Below are positions 1 to 8,153 of a stretch of DNA of 64,000 bases, one piece after another. A program made the position numbers and the translations under genes. The notes beneath the pieces are model-generated. The model searched no databases, was not told where the DNA came from, and saw only the letters and a program-made list of their open reading frames with translations. Numbering within the stretch: position 1 is the first letter of the stretch; every line of letters begins with the position of its first letter. Source of the stretch: CAYRSS01 sp964426945. Lineage in GTDB: Bacteria > Planctomycetota > Phycisphaerae > UBA1845. The DNA is taken from positions 1 through 64,000 of the forward strand of contig CAYRSS010000015.1 in the NCBI GenBank assembly GCA_964426945.1, in the 5' to 3' direction.

Positions 1-1142
1 ACTACTTCCTCGAAGAGCGCTACCCCAAGTATGGCAACCTCGTCCCGCGCGACATCGCCACGCGCGAGATCTTCGACGTCTGCGTCAACCAGGGGCTCTC
101 GGTCGAGAAGGACCGGCTCTGCGTCTACCTCGACGTCACCGAGCTGCCGCCCGCGACCCAGAAGAAACTCGACGGCATCCTTGAGATCTACGAGAAGTTC
201 CAGGGCGTCGACCCGCGCCATGTGCCGATGAAGATCTTCCCCGCCGTCCACTACACGATGGGCGGCCTGTGGGTCGACTACGAGAAGAACGAGACGACCG
301 GCGGCCTCGCGATGGGCTCGCCGCGCAACCAGCACAGCAATGTGCCGGGCCTGTACGTCATCGGTGAGCAGGACTACCAGTACCACGGCGCGAACCGCCT
401 CGGGGCCAATTCGCTGCTGTCGTGTATCTTCGCCGGGCTGGTGGTCGGGCCGTCGATCGAGACCTGGCTCAAGTCGCTGCCGCATGGCTCGGTCGACAAG
501 CTGCCGTCCTCGCTCTTCGAGGGCGAGGTCAAGCGCCACCGCGACGCGATGGACAAGCTCATCGCCAACCCCGGCGACGAGAACCCCTACAAGATCCACC
601 AGGAGCTCGGCGACACGATGACGCGCAACGTCACCGTCGTCCGCCGCAACAAGGATATCCAGCAGACGCTGGGCAAGCTCGACGAACTGGCCGAGCGCTA
701 CACCCGCGTCCGCCTCGCCGACAAGGGCCACTGGACCAATCAAAACCTCAGCTTCACGCGGGCTTTGGGCGATATGATCCTGCTGGCGAAGGTGATCGCG
801 AAGGGCGCGCTCATGCGCGATGAGTGCCGCGGGGCGCACTACAAGCCCGACTTCCTCATCCCCTCGCCCAAGAGCGACGACCCGGCGGAGCTGCGCCGCG
901 AGGCTGAGCAGTGGTGCAAGGCCTTCAAGAGCCAGATCGACAAGTGGCTCAAGACGACCGTGGCGGAATACGCCCCCGACGGGCCGAAGATGAGTTACGA
1001 GGAGGTCGACGTCAGCCTGATCCCCCCGCGGCCGCGAACCTACGGCCTGAAGGGCGCGGAGATCATCGAAAAGGTCTGGCGCGACATGCACAAGGACGAC
1101 CCGAGGGTGCTCAAGGCCCGGGTGCTGGCAGACGTTACGTAG
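1..1142 (+). CDS. sdhA: succinate dehydrogenase / fumarate reductase flavoprotein subunit, C-terminal part
   Basis: The frame is open from base 3 and no start lies in the window, so the N-terminal FAD-binding half is missing; about 380 residues remain. The flavoprotein oxidises succinate (or reduces fumarate) at a covalently bound FAD and passes electrons to SdhB. Visible signatures are the active-site/FAD stretch HYTMGGLWVDY (bases about 249-281), GEQDYQYHGANRLGANSLL (about 366-422) and a helical C-terminal capping domain ending in a stop at 1140-1142. The iron-sulfur subunit follows 113 bp downstream on the same strand, which supports the assignment. The membrane anchor subunit is not seen and may lie upstream of the window. 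Confidence 0.93.
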   Translation, partial: YFLEERYPKYGNLVPRDIATREIFDVCVNQGLSVEKDRLCVYLDVTELPPATQKKLDGILEIYEKFQGVDPRHVPMKIFPAVHYTMGGLWVDYEKNETTGGLAMGSPRNQHSNVPGLYVIGEQDYQYHGANRLGANSLLSCIFAGLVVGPSIETWLKSLPHGSVDKLPSSLFEGEVKRHRDAMDKLIANPGDENPYKIHQELGDTMTRNVTVVRRNKDIQQTLGKLDELAERYTRVRLADKGHWTNQNLSFTRALGDMILLAKVIAKGALMRDECRGAHYKPDFLIPSPKSDDPAELRREAEQWCKAFKSQIDKWLKTTVAEYAPDGPKMSYEEVDVSLIPPRPRTYGLKGAEIIEKVWRDMHKDDPRVLKARVLADVT

Positions 1143-1255
1143 GAACTGGCAATCGCCAGTGGTCAATTGGCAGTGGAGCGCCTGGCGCAGGCCGTCTAGT
1201 ATTTCGTTGGCAATTGTGAATCGACCATTGCCGATTGGATTCAGCGAGTTCACTT
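1143..1255. repeat. degenerate GGCAAT-type short repeats between sdhA and sdhB
   Basis: This spacer holds scattered, imperfect copies of a TTGGCAAT/ATTGGCAGT-like word on both strands (for example near 1147, 1163, 1208 and 1228). No promoter or terminator is evident, so sdhA and sdhB are probably co-transcribed. The repeats look like a decayed simple repeat; a function cannot be shown. Confidence 0.35.
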
Positions 1256-2014
1256 ATGTCCGACCATATCCAGATCAAGGTTCTCCGCCAGGAACACCGC
1301 ACCGGCGGCTCCCACTGGGAGACGTTCGACGTGGAATACGAGCCGGGGATGAACATTACCACGGTGCTCCAGCGCATCGCGGCGCATCCGGTGACGGTCG
1401 ACCATGAGGAATCCACGCCGCCGGCTTTTGATTGCTGCTGCCTGGAAGAGGTCTGCGGCGCCTGCACGATGGTCATCAACGGCCGCGTGCGACAGGCGTG
1501 CTCGGCGCTGGTCGACAACCTGCTGCCGGAGACGGTCGGGCCGATCGAACTGCGCCCGATGACCAAGTTCCCCGTCGTGCGCGACCTGGTCGTCGATCGG
1601 CGAAAGATGTTCGAATCGCTCAAACGCGTGAAGGCCTGGGTGCGCGTCGACGGCTATCACCACCTCGGCCCCGGCCCGCGTGTCAGCCCGGCCGAGCAGG
1701 AGCAGATGTATCCCATCTCGCGCTGCATGACCTGCGGCTGCTGCATGGAGGCCTGCCCCCAGTTCAACGAGCGTTCCGAGTTCATCGGTCCGGCGCCCAT
1801 CGCCCAGGCCGTTCTGTTCAACGCCCACCCGACGGCCAAGGTCGACGCGGAGGATCGCCTCGAGGTACTCGGTGGCTCCGGCGGTGTGGTCGATTGCGGC
1901 AACAGCCAGAACTGCGTCAAGGTTTGCCCCAAGGACGTCCCGCTGACCGAGGCCATCGCCAAGGCCGGGCGCGACACGACGGTGCACAAGATCCGCAAGT
2001 GGTTCGGCCGCTAG
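1256..2014 (+). CDS. sdhB: succinate dehydrogenase / fumarate reductase iron-sulfur subunit
   Basis: This subunit carries electrons from the flavin to the quinone through three Fe-S clusters. The 2Fe-2S site is visible as CCCLEEVCGACTM with a later Cys in RVRQAC (residues about 60-85). The C-terminal ferredoxin part shows CMTCGCCMEACPQF and the partner Cys set in NCVKVCPKDVP (about residues 160-235). The ATG at 1256 is preferred to an in-frame ATG at 1235 because the protein then begins directly with the beta-grasp ferredoxin fold (SDHIQIKVLRQ). Length is 252 residues, normal for the family. It lies just downstream of sdhA on the same strand. Confidence 0.95.
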   Translation: MSDHIQIKVLRQEHRTGGSHWETFDVEYEPGMNITTVLQRIAAHPVTVDHEESTPPAFDCCCLEEVCGACTMVINGRVRQACSALVDNLLPETVGPIELRPMTKFPVVRDLVVDRRKMFESLKRVKAWVRVDGYHHLGPGPRVSPAEQEQMYPISRCMTCGCCMEACPQFNERSEFIGPAPIAQAVLFNAHPTAKVDAEDRLEVLGGSGGVVDCGNSQNCVKVCPKDVPLTEAIAKAGRDTTVHKIRKWFGR

Positions 2015-2167
2015 CCGCCGCGCGATTGAGGTCGGCGCGCGGCGCGATATGTAGACTGGCCGGGGGGCCCGGACGGCCCAGGGCCGGTTCGCTGCCTTGC
2101 GCGGCGACGGTCACCGCTCCCAGGATTGATCGGCCGGGGCAATTCCCCCTCGTTCGGAGTACTCACC

Positions 2168-3685
2168 ATGCGTTACGCTGTCCGCCTGTCCGTTCTCTTG
2201 CTGGTCGTGGCCCCGCACGCCTTGGGCTCGCCGGAGAAGCGCCTGCTCGATCCGCCGCAGGGGCTGTTTTCGGATGAGTGGATGGTCGTCGAGTTTGGCG
2301 GCGGCAAGGCCGGCTATGCCCACTCGACCATGGTCCGCACCGGCGACGTCATTGAGACGAGCACCGTGATGAAGCTCTCGATCGGCCGGGCCGACCAGCC
2401 GGTCCGGCTCAGCGTCATGCAGAGCACCCGCGAGAGCATCGAGGGCCGGCCGCTCGGCTTCGCCAACGAAACGGACATGTCCATTCAGAAGACCAACCTC
2501 AAGGGCGAGGTGAAGGACGGCCGCATCACGATCACTTCCGAGCAGTTCGGTATGGAGCAGAAGCAAACCTTCGACATGTCGCCGACGGCCCTGATGAGTT
2601 GGGGCGTCTACCGCGAGAGCATCCTCCGCGGCTTCAAGGAAGGCACCGAGTACGCCCTCGATGTCTACTCGCCCGACATGCGGCTCGACGCCCCGGTGAA
2701 GGCCACCACGCGCATCGGCGCCGAGGAGGAGATCAAGCTTGCCGAAGGCCGCAGTGTTCGCGCACTGCGCGTGGACATGACCCTCGAAACCCCCTTCGGC
2801 AAGCTCGACATGCGCACCTGGGCCGACAAGGAGGGGCGGCCGCTGCTGGCGATCACCCCCGTTCCCGGTCTTGGTGACCTCCGGCTGGTCGCCAGCGATC
2901 AGAAGACCGCCATGGCCCAATTCATGCCGCCGGAGATCTTCAACACGACGATCATCAAGGCACCGACCATCCGCACGGCCGAGGTTCAGCGGATCGTCTA
3001 CCGAATGAAGCTCAAGCCGGGCGCGACGGAGCCGCTGACCCTGCCTGACACCGGCATGCAGACCGTGCGCGCCCTCGAAGACGGTGTGCTTGAGGTTACT
3101 GTCGTCCGCCAGGCGCACGCGACCGGCGACGGCGAGAAGGCAGTCGGACGCGCGCCGCAGCCCTCGGCCGAGCACCTCAGCACCAACCTGCTCATGAACC
3201 TGGAAGACCCCGACCTCGTGAAGATTGCCCGCGAGGCGGCGGGCGACACGACGGAGAAGTTCGCGCTGGCCGACCGGCTGCGCGCGTTCGTCCGCGGTTA
3301 TATCTCCGACAAGAGCCTGGACATCGGCTTCGCCACGGCGAGCGAGGTTGCCCGTACGCGCGAGGGAGACTGCAGCGAGCACGGAGTGCTGCTCGCGGCG
3401 CTGGGCCGGCTGAATGGCCTGCCGTCGCGGGTCGTCGTCGGCCTGGCCTACGCGCCGATCTTCGGCGGCCAGAGCGACATCTTCGGCTACCACATGTGGA
3501 CGCAGTTCTACATCGATGGCCAGTGGTATGACTTCGACGCCGCCCTCGGCAACGAGCAGCGGCCGCACCCCGGGCGGATCGCCTTCGCGGTCTCCTCCCT
3601 CCAAAACGCGGGCGTCGCCGACCTGGCCCTGCCGCTGCTGTCGAAGATCGGGCTGGTGGATCTCGAAGTTGTCAAAATGGATTGA
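2168..3685 (+). CDS. secreted transglutaminase-like superfamily protein
   Basis: The 505-residue protein has an N-terminal signal peptide (RYAVRLSVLLLVVAPHALG), so it should act outside the cytoplasm. The C-terminal third is a transglutaminase-like fold with a Cys-His-Asp triad: Cys402 in GDCSEHGVLLAA, His442 in GYHMWTQF and an Asp at 455-457 in WYDFDAAL. These bacterial domains are usually cysteine proteases, peptidoglycan-linked enzymes or amidases; the substrate cannot be told here. The first 350 residues are beta-rich without a recognised domain. The ATG at 2168 is chosen over a TTG at 2126 because it begins directly with the signal peptide. It follows sdhB but has its own spacer of 153 bp and is probably transcribed separately. 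Confidence 0.85.
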   Translation: MRYAVRLSVLLLVVAPHALGSPEKRLLDPPQGLFSDEWMVVEFGGGKAGYAHSTMVRTGDVIETSTVMKLSIGRADQPVRLSVMQSTRESIEGRPLGFANETDMSIQKTNLKGEVKDGRITITSEQFGMEQKQTFDMSPTALMSWGVYRESILRGFKEGTEYALDVYSPDMRLDAPVKATTRIGAEEEIKLAEGRSVRALRVDMTLETPFGKLDMRTWADKEGRPLLAITPVPGLGDLRLVASDQKTAMAQFMPPEIFNTTIIKAPTIRTAEVQRIVYRMKLKPGATEPLTLPDTGMQTVRALEDGVLEVTVVRQAHATGDGEKAVGRAPQPSAEHLSTNLLMNLEDPDLVKIAREAAGDTTEKFALADRLRAFVRGYISDKSLDIGFATASEVARTREGDCSEHGVLLAALGRLNGLPSRVVVGLAYAPIFGGQSDIFGYHMWTQFYIDGQWYDFDAALGNEQRPHPGRIAFAVSSLQNAGVADLALPLLSKIGLVDLEVVKMD

Positions 3686-4100
3686 CTTTGTCGAACTTAT
3701 CAGGCGCTCCGCAGTTCATGACCCGCGCGGTGCGGCTGCTTGGATCGTGCGAAATCTCCTCCGCGAATCGTGCGATTGCGCCGACAGACACTCACCTGCT
3801 GTCCCGGTATTGAGACACTGAGTGTATTCCCGTGCCCAAGCGATGCTCGTCCGACCGCGGCTCGCGAGCGATCATCTTCACTGAACAGCCGCCGCCGAGT
3901 GTCACGACGGCTGCGCCGGACAAACCAAACTCCATCACGTTTCGCGACCGGTTCTGTTGAGTTTGCGTGTGATCGCCGCTATGCTATCAGCCCCTGATCC
4001 GGCCCGGGGTGTCCGGTGGGCCGGGCGTACTGCTACTGACCAACGCCTGCCACGCGGTAGGGGGGTTGATCATCATAATCGTTGAGGAAGGGGAAACTCC
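3686..4100. other. intergenic region upstream of the first PEP-CTERM gene
   Basis: I see no convincing gene in these 415 bases. The left 250 bases hold nothing recognisable. The right part holds a sigma70-like promoter (separate entry), then a GC-rich hairpin in the presumed leader (CGGCCC at about 4001 against GGGCCG at about 4019), and a good ribosome-binding site GGAAGGGG shortly before the ATG at 4101. Confidence 0.6.
3957..3985 (+). promoter_or_regulatory. sigma70-type promoter for PEP-CTERM gene 1
   Basis: TTGAGT (3957-3962), a 17-bp spacer and TATGCT (3980-3985) match the housekeeping consensus well in a GC-rich background. The expected start near 3992 gives a leader of about 110 nt before the gene at 4101. 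Confidence 0.6.
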
Positions 4101-4811
4101 ATGAGAGCCGGTCTTGTATGCGCGTGCACGCTGATCTGCGCGGCACCGCTGTCCGCGAGCCAGTTGTTCTATTTCTCGGATGTCTCCGGCCTGTCGGCGG
4201 AGGTCGAGTTCAGCCTGATCGACGCGACCACGCTTGAAGTACGCGCCCGGAACACCTCGACAGGCGCTCCCAGCGGCTTCGAGGCGGCCGACCAGATCCT
4301 CACCGGCATCTCCTGGGATTTTGCGCCTCCCGGCCTGGGTGGGAACACGGCCATCATCGGCGGTACGGTGCTGATGGGGCCCGGTAGCCAGACGGTCAAC
4401 TTCAGCAGCGGATCGTACGGCCCCGGTACCGACGTCAGCGGTGAGTACGGCTACGGCAATTTCGACGGGACCGGGCTGCTGCCCAACTTCATCTCTGCCA
4501 CCGTGTCCCAAACCACCCCGTTCGGTGGGCCCAACCTGGACGGTCCGGCCAACATCGACGGACCGCAGGGCGGCATGGTCGCCAATCCGCCGGTGGTGTC
4601 ACTCGGGGGGTTGGGCGCGATCCGCGACGAGATCATCGCTACGCTCCATCTCAGCTCGCCGATCGAGAGTCTCGACTTCCTTGCCTACGGCGTCCGAATC
4701 GAGTTCGGCTCCGATGCGGCCCACTTGGAGATCGTCACAATCCCTGAGCCGACCAGTGCCCTGCTCCTGCTCGCCGGGGCCGGCGTGGTACTACGCCGCT
4801 CGCGGCGCTGA
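4101..4811 (+). CDS. PEP-CTERM exosortase-dependent surface protein 1
   Basis: This 236-residue protein has an N-terminal signal peptide ending near LSAS and a C-terminal PEP-CTERM tripartite signal: IPEP, a hydrophobic segment (TSALLLLAGAGVVL) and the basic end RRSRR. In the PEP-CTERM/exosortase system the tail is cut by an exosortase and the protein is displayed at the surface or in extracellular matrix; no exosortase is in this window. The mature part is a beta-rich domain starting FYFSDVSGLSAEVEFSL, resembling short exosortase-dependent surface families. It is about 60% identical by eye to the next gene at 5182, so the pair is a tandem duplication. The start has a strong GGAAGGGG site and the gene ends in its own terminator. 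Confidence 0.88.
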   Translation: MRAGLVCACTLICAAPLSASQLFYFSDVSGLSAEVEFSLIDATTLEVRARNTSTGAPSGFEAADQILTGISWDFAPPGLGGNTAIIGGTVLMGPGSQTVNFSSGSYGPGTDVSGEYGYGNFDGTGLLPNFISATVSQTTPFGGPNLDGPANIDGPQGGMVANPPVVSLGGLGAIRDEIIATLHLSSPIESLDFLAYGVRIEFGSDAAHLEIVTIPEPTSALLLLAGAGVVLRRSRR

Positions 4812-4881
4812 CGGCGCCTGCGGCGTGTCCCGGCATTCCGGGACGCCAGCGACCGATAACCAAGAATCTTGATCTTTCTTG

Positions 4882-4917
4882 CGGGCCGCGCCGGAATCGG
4901 AGCGGCCCGTTTCTTTT
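4882..4917 (+). terminator. intrinsic terminator after PEP-CTERM gene 1
   Basis: A perfect 8-bp stem, CGGGCCGC (4882-4889) with GCGGCCCG (4902-4909), is followed by TTTCTTTT. This separates the two PEP-CTERM paralogues into separate transcripts. Confidence 0.8.
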
Positions 4918-5035
4918 GCAGCCACCTCCGCCTCTCCCGGCATGCTATCCGCGCATTACCGGTCGATCGGCCGCCGGTTCGCGTCCCGGCGGGCCTGCCA
5001 AGACGCAGAGTGACGGCAGAAGAAACCTCACCATA

Positions 5036-5065
5036 TTGACATCAAATGCTTAATTGGGATAAAAC
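5036..5065 (+). promoter_or_regulatory. candidate promoter for PEP-CTERM gene 2
   Basis: A perfect TTGACA (5036-5041) lies in a locally AT-rich stretch, with TAAAAC at 5060-5065 after 18 bp. The expected start near 5072 gives a leader of about 110 nt, the same as for the paralogue upstream. Confidence 0.5.
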
Positions 5066-5181
5066 TAGATCGAGACTGACGCTCCTGGGCGGCCGTGGCG
5101 ATGCCGGCGGCCCCCGGACGGTCGGCGTCACCTTGGGGGATTCAGAAGGGCCGTCGCTTGATGGCCGCGGGGGGGGATCGC

Positions 5182-5895
5182 ATGCGTACGCTACTTGCCA
5201 TGTCGATGTCGCTGCTGGCCGTCGCCAGCGCGCAGGCTGGACAGCTCTATTGCTTCAGCGATGTCTCCGGCCTCGCCGCCGAGGCCGAGTTCACCCTGGT
5301 CGATCCGACCACCGTTGAGGTGCGCCTGAAGAACACCTCAACCGGCGTTCCGGACGGCTTTGACAGCGCGGACCAGTTGCTGACGGGCATTTCGTGGGAT
5401 TTCGGCCTGCCCGGGGTCAACCCCGGCGACCTGACCATCATCGGCGGCATGGCGAAGATCGGACCGACCAGCCAGTCTCTCAACTTCAGCAGCGGCTCTT
5501 ACGGCCCGCTGACCGACGTCGGCGGAGAGTACGGCTACGGCAACACGGATGTCTCCGGCCAGATGGCGAACTTCATCAGCGGGAATCAGTCCGGCACCAC
5601 CGCCTTCGGCGGACCGAACCTCGACAACCCGACGAACCTCGATGGTCCCCAGGCGGGGCTTGTGGCGAATCCGGTGCTTGTGAGCCTCGGGGGGCTGGGT
5701 GCCATTCAGAACGAGATCATCGCCACCATCACCCTCAGCGGGCCGCTGGCCAGCCTGGATGACCTCGCCGCCAATGGCATGCGGGTCGAGTTCGGTTCAG
5801 ACGCCCACTTCATCAACATCGTGATTCCTGAGCCCGCGTCGCTGGCGTTGGTCGCCGCAGGCGGCCTGGGAATGCTCTGCCGCCGGCGGCGATAG
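5182..5895 (+). CDS. PEP-CTERM exosortase-dependent surface protein 2
   Basis: This 237-residue paralogue of the 4101 gene has a signal peptide (TLLAMSMSLLAVASAQAG) and a PEP-CTERM tail (IPEPASLALVAAGGLGML followed by CRRRR). The two mature domains share long blocks such as LTGISWDF, NFSSGSYGP, GEYGYGN, FGGPNLD and VSLGGLGAI, and differ mainly in short loops. The ATG at 5182 is preferred to an in-frame ATG at 5161 because it follows a G-rich ribosome site and starts the signal peptide directly. It has its own promoter-like sequence and lies after a terminator, so the copies can be regulated independently. It probably undergoes exosortase processing; its specific role is unknown. Confidence 0.88.
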   Translation: MRTLLAMSMSLLAVASAQAGQLYCFSDVSGLAAEAEFTLVDPTTVEVRLKNTSTGVPDGFDSADQLLTGISWDFGLPGVNPGDLTIIGGMAKIGPTSQSLNFSSGSYGPLTDVGGEYGYGNTDVSGQMANFISGNQSGTTAFGGPNLDNPTNLDGPQAGLVANPVLVSLGGLGAIQNEIIATITLSGPLASLDDLAANGMRVEFGSDAHFINIVIPEPASLALVAAGGLGMLCRRRR

Positions 5896-6233
5896 CCGTC
5901 CGCGAGGCTCCCGTCCTTCATCACAATCCTCGCCGCCGCGTGACGGCGGTCGGTGGCGCACCAGCCATCCGCATCCCAGCCGCCCCACGGCCCCGCCCGA
6001 GCGGCGGACAGGGCGACTTCCCATCCGTAGCCGGTCCGGTACAATCCGCCCCCAGCGTCAGTCGCCGGCTGAACGGGGGTCCGATCCCCGGCCTGTGACT
6101 TGTCCAGCGGGGCGGGCCGCCCCGTCGGGCCGATGCCGTGTCGCGCCGGCCGCAGGCTACGGATTGCCGCCACGAAGCCGCCTGCCATCCCGCGGTCGCC
6201 CGCCTGCGGCCGCCACCGGTTGGAGAGTCCAAC
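5896..6233. other. intergenic region, no gene seen
   Basis: These 338 bases are GC-rich and hold no convincing ORF, terminator or consensus promoter. Only a GGAGAG ribosome-binding site just before the GTG at 6234 is evident. Confidence 0.5.
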
Positions 6234-8033
6234 GTGAACGAGAAGACCATCAGCGGAGCCGTCCTCGTCCTGGCTGTCGTCGTCGTCCTGGCGGCGTATA
6301 TGCTCGTGCCGTCGCTTCAGGCGTCGGATCGCCGAGGCGACGCCACCGCCGCCGAGCACACCGAGCGCGGCCGCCGCATGCTCGACGGCTTCTCGCCCAC
6401 CTTGGTGCGCACCGGCTCGATCCTCGACCTGATGAAGGCACAGGACGTCGACGTGAACGTCAGCGGCGAAGCGTCCGATGCCGCTGCGGCCGTTTTCGAG
6501 CAGCTTGTCAGTCGCCAGTGGGAGGCGTTCGAGTGGTCCGTCGGTCGCCCCGGCTCGCTTGGCGAGGGGGTGAGCGAGCGCGACCAGATGCTGCAGAAGA
6601 ACGATCAACTGCTGAAGGATGCCATGGCGGAGGCGCGGGCCGCGCTGGAAGCCTCTCCGAACTACGGCGAGGCGCACCGGCTGAAGGGCGCGATCCTGCT
6701 CCAACAGGCGCAGGGCCGTCTCGTGCGGGCCGCTGGCGAGCGCAGCCGCACGGTCGCGCTCTACGGATCGCTCGAGACCACTGCCGCGGAGATTCGCGCC
6801 GCCGAGAAGGCCACCACCCGCGTCGCCGACAGCGACGTCGCCGCGAAGATCGCCGAGCGGAAGGCCGCGGCCACGGCCTTGGAAGCCGAGATCGCCGCCG
6901 ATCGTGCGAAGCTCGAGGAAATCGACGCTCGCATCGAAGACCTGGAGTCGCGCCTGGAGCAGGCCAAGGCGAATGCCGACGCCGCCCGGGCCGAGCTTGA
7001 CCGCCTGCGCGATGCCGGCGTGGACTACTCCGACCCGAACGGCGCGGAGTCGTTTGCCGCCGCCTATGCCGCGGCCGACGAGGCGTACCGCCGCGCCGCC
7101 CGCGAGGCGCAGCGCCTTCAGCGCGGGGATCTGGCCCGCGCGACGATCGACCGCAGCGGAGACTACCTCACCGGCCGCTACGAGGAGCCCGGAGCCGAGT
7201 CGCTCACGCTCGAGTACGGTCTTGAGCACTACAACGACCGCCGCTCAGTGACGAAGATCGCGATTGATACGCGGCAGGGCGATCTCGACGAGTTGCGGAC
7301 CAACATCGCTTCGCTCGAGGCGCTTCAGTCCCGTTTCCAGGCGGAGCAGGCGGCCGCGGCCGACGTCATCGCCGCCGCCCGTCGGCGCGCGGCTGAGCAG
7401 TACCAGTCGCTCCGCTCGCTGATTGATGCCGCGGTCGAGATCGAGGACTCCGCCCTGACCGACCTGCGCGAGGCATCTTCGGCATTCCGCGCCGCAGCCG
7501 GTCACGTGGCCGCCCGCGCCCGGGCGTCGGCCGAAAAGTCTTCCACCCTCTCGCCCGAAGCGAAGAGTCGCTCGGCCCACGAAGCCGGGCGCAACACGGG
7601 TTGGATCGGCGGCTACGTCACCGCCCAGACGGCCGACGCGCAGCTCTCCACCGCGTGGGTGCACTACCAGCGGTATCGGGGTCATCGGCTGCTGGCTGAG
7701 TTGTGGAAGCAGGACGCGGCGCTGCTCGGGCTGACCGATGATCGATCCGCCGAGGTCGCCGCTCAGGCCGATCAGGCCCGCACCGAAGGGCTGGCGGCGC
7801 TCGCCGACGCCATGAGCACCATCCAGACGGCGCACCGCGACGCGGGCCAGCATTGGACCATCGCCGCCCAGGCGGCGGATGCGGCGTACCTGGCCTACCT
7901 GCTCGACGCCCCGGACGCCGCCCGCTATCGCGGCGAGGCACTGACGGGCTACCGCAACGCGATCACCGGTCGCGACGGAGAGCCGTTCGTCGCCACGCTC
8001 GAGGAGCGCATCCGGCAGCTTGAGCGGCGCTAG
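6234..8033 (+). CDS. membrane-anchored coiled-coil protein of unknown function
   Basis: The 599-residue product begins with one hydrophobic segment (AVLVLAVVVVLAAYMLVPSL, residues about 9-28), so it is N-terminally anchored or has an uncleaved signal. The rest is Ala/Arg/Glu-rich and strongly helical. A clear coiled coil spans about residues 215-265 (heptads in KLEEIDARIEDLESRLEQAK), with further helical stretches to the end. No enzymatic motif is seen. GTG at 6234 is chosen over an upstream in-frame GTG at 6138 because it follows GGAGAG and starts right at the membrane segment. The next gene is convergent. A structural or scaffolding role is possible but unproven. Confidence 0.75.
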   Translation: MNEKTISGAVLVLAVVVVLAAYMLVPSLQASDRRGDATAAEHTERGRRMLDGFSPTLVRTGSILDLMKAQDVDVNVSGEASDAAAAVFEQLVSRQWEAFEWSVGRPGSLGEGVSERDQMLQKNDQLLKDAMAEARAALEASPNYGEAHRLKGAILLQQAQGRLVRAAGERSRTVALYGSLETTAAEIRAAEKATTRVADSDVAAKIAERKAAATALEAEIAADRAKLEEIDARIEDLESRLEQAKANADAARAELDRLRDAGVDYSDPNGAESFAAAYAAADEAYRRAAREAQRLQRGDLARATIDRSGDYLTGRYEEPGAESLTLEYGLEHYNDRRSVTKIAIDTRQGDLDELRTNIASLEALQSRFQAEQAAAADVIAAARRRAAEQYQSLRSLIDAAVEIEDSALTDLREASSAFRAAAGHVAARARASAEKSSTLSPEAKSRSAHEAGRNTGWIGGYVTAQTADAQLSTAWVHYQRYRGHRLLAELWKQDAALLGLTDDRSAEVAAQADQARTEGLAALADAMSTIQTAHRDAGQHWTIAAQAADAAYLAYLLDAPDAARYRGEALTGYRNAITGRDGEPFVATLEERIRQLERR

Positions 8034-8142
8034 GAGTCCGTTGAGAAAGGGTTCTGGCTCCGGCGTCATCCGGCTTCCATCGGTCGCGAGGGACGACTCA
8101 GGCGGTGCCCGAGCCCTTCTTCAGCGGACCGCCGGGGTCAGC
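8034..8142. repeat. palindromic MITE-like element between convergent genes
   Basis: AGTCCGTTGAGAAAGGGTTC (8035-8054) is matched by an imperfect inverted copy, GAGCCCTTCTTCAGCGGACC (8122-8141). The five mismatches over 20 bp are all transitions, which can pair as G-U in RNA on one strand or the other; weaker symmetry extends to about 30 bp. The element fills almost the whole gap between the coiled-coil gene and the FecCD gene. It may be a small non-autonomous mobile element and may double as a bidirectional terminator. Confidence 0.5.
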
Positions 8143-8153
8143 GGAGCGGCCCA

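Noticed and set aside
2111..3604. Minus-strand open frame of almost 500 codons opposite the transglutaminase-like gene
   Set aside because: Shadow ORF; the plus strand has a signal peptide and a Cys-His-Asp triad.
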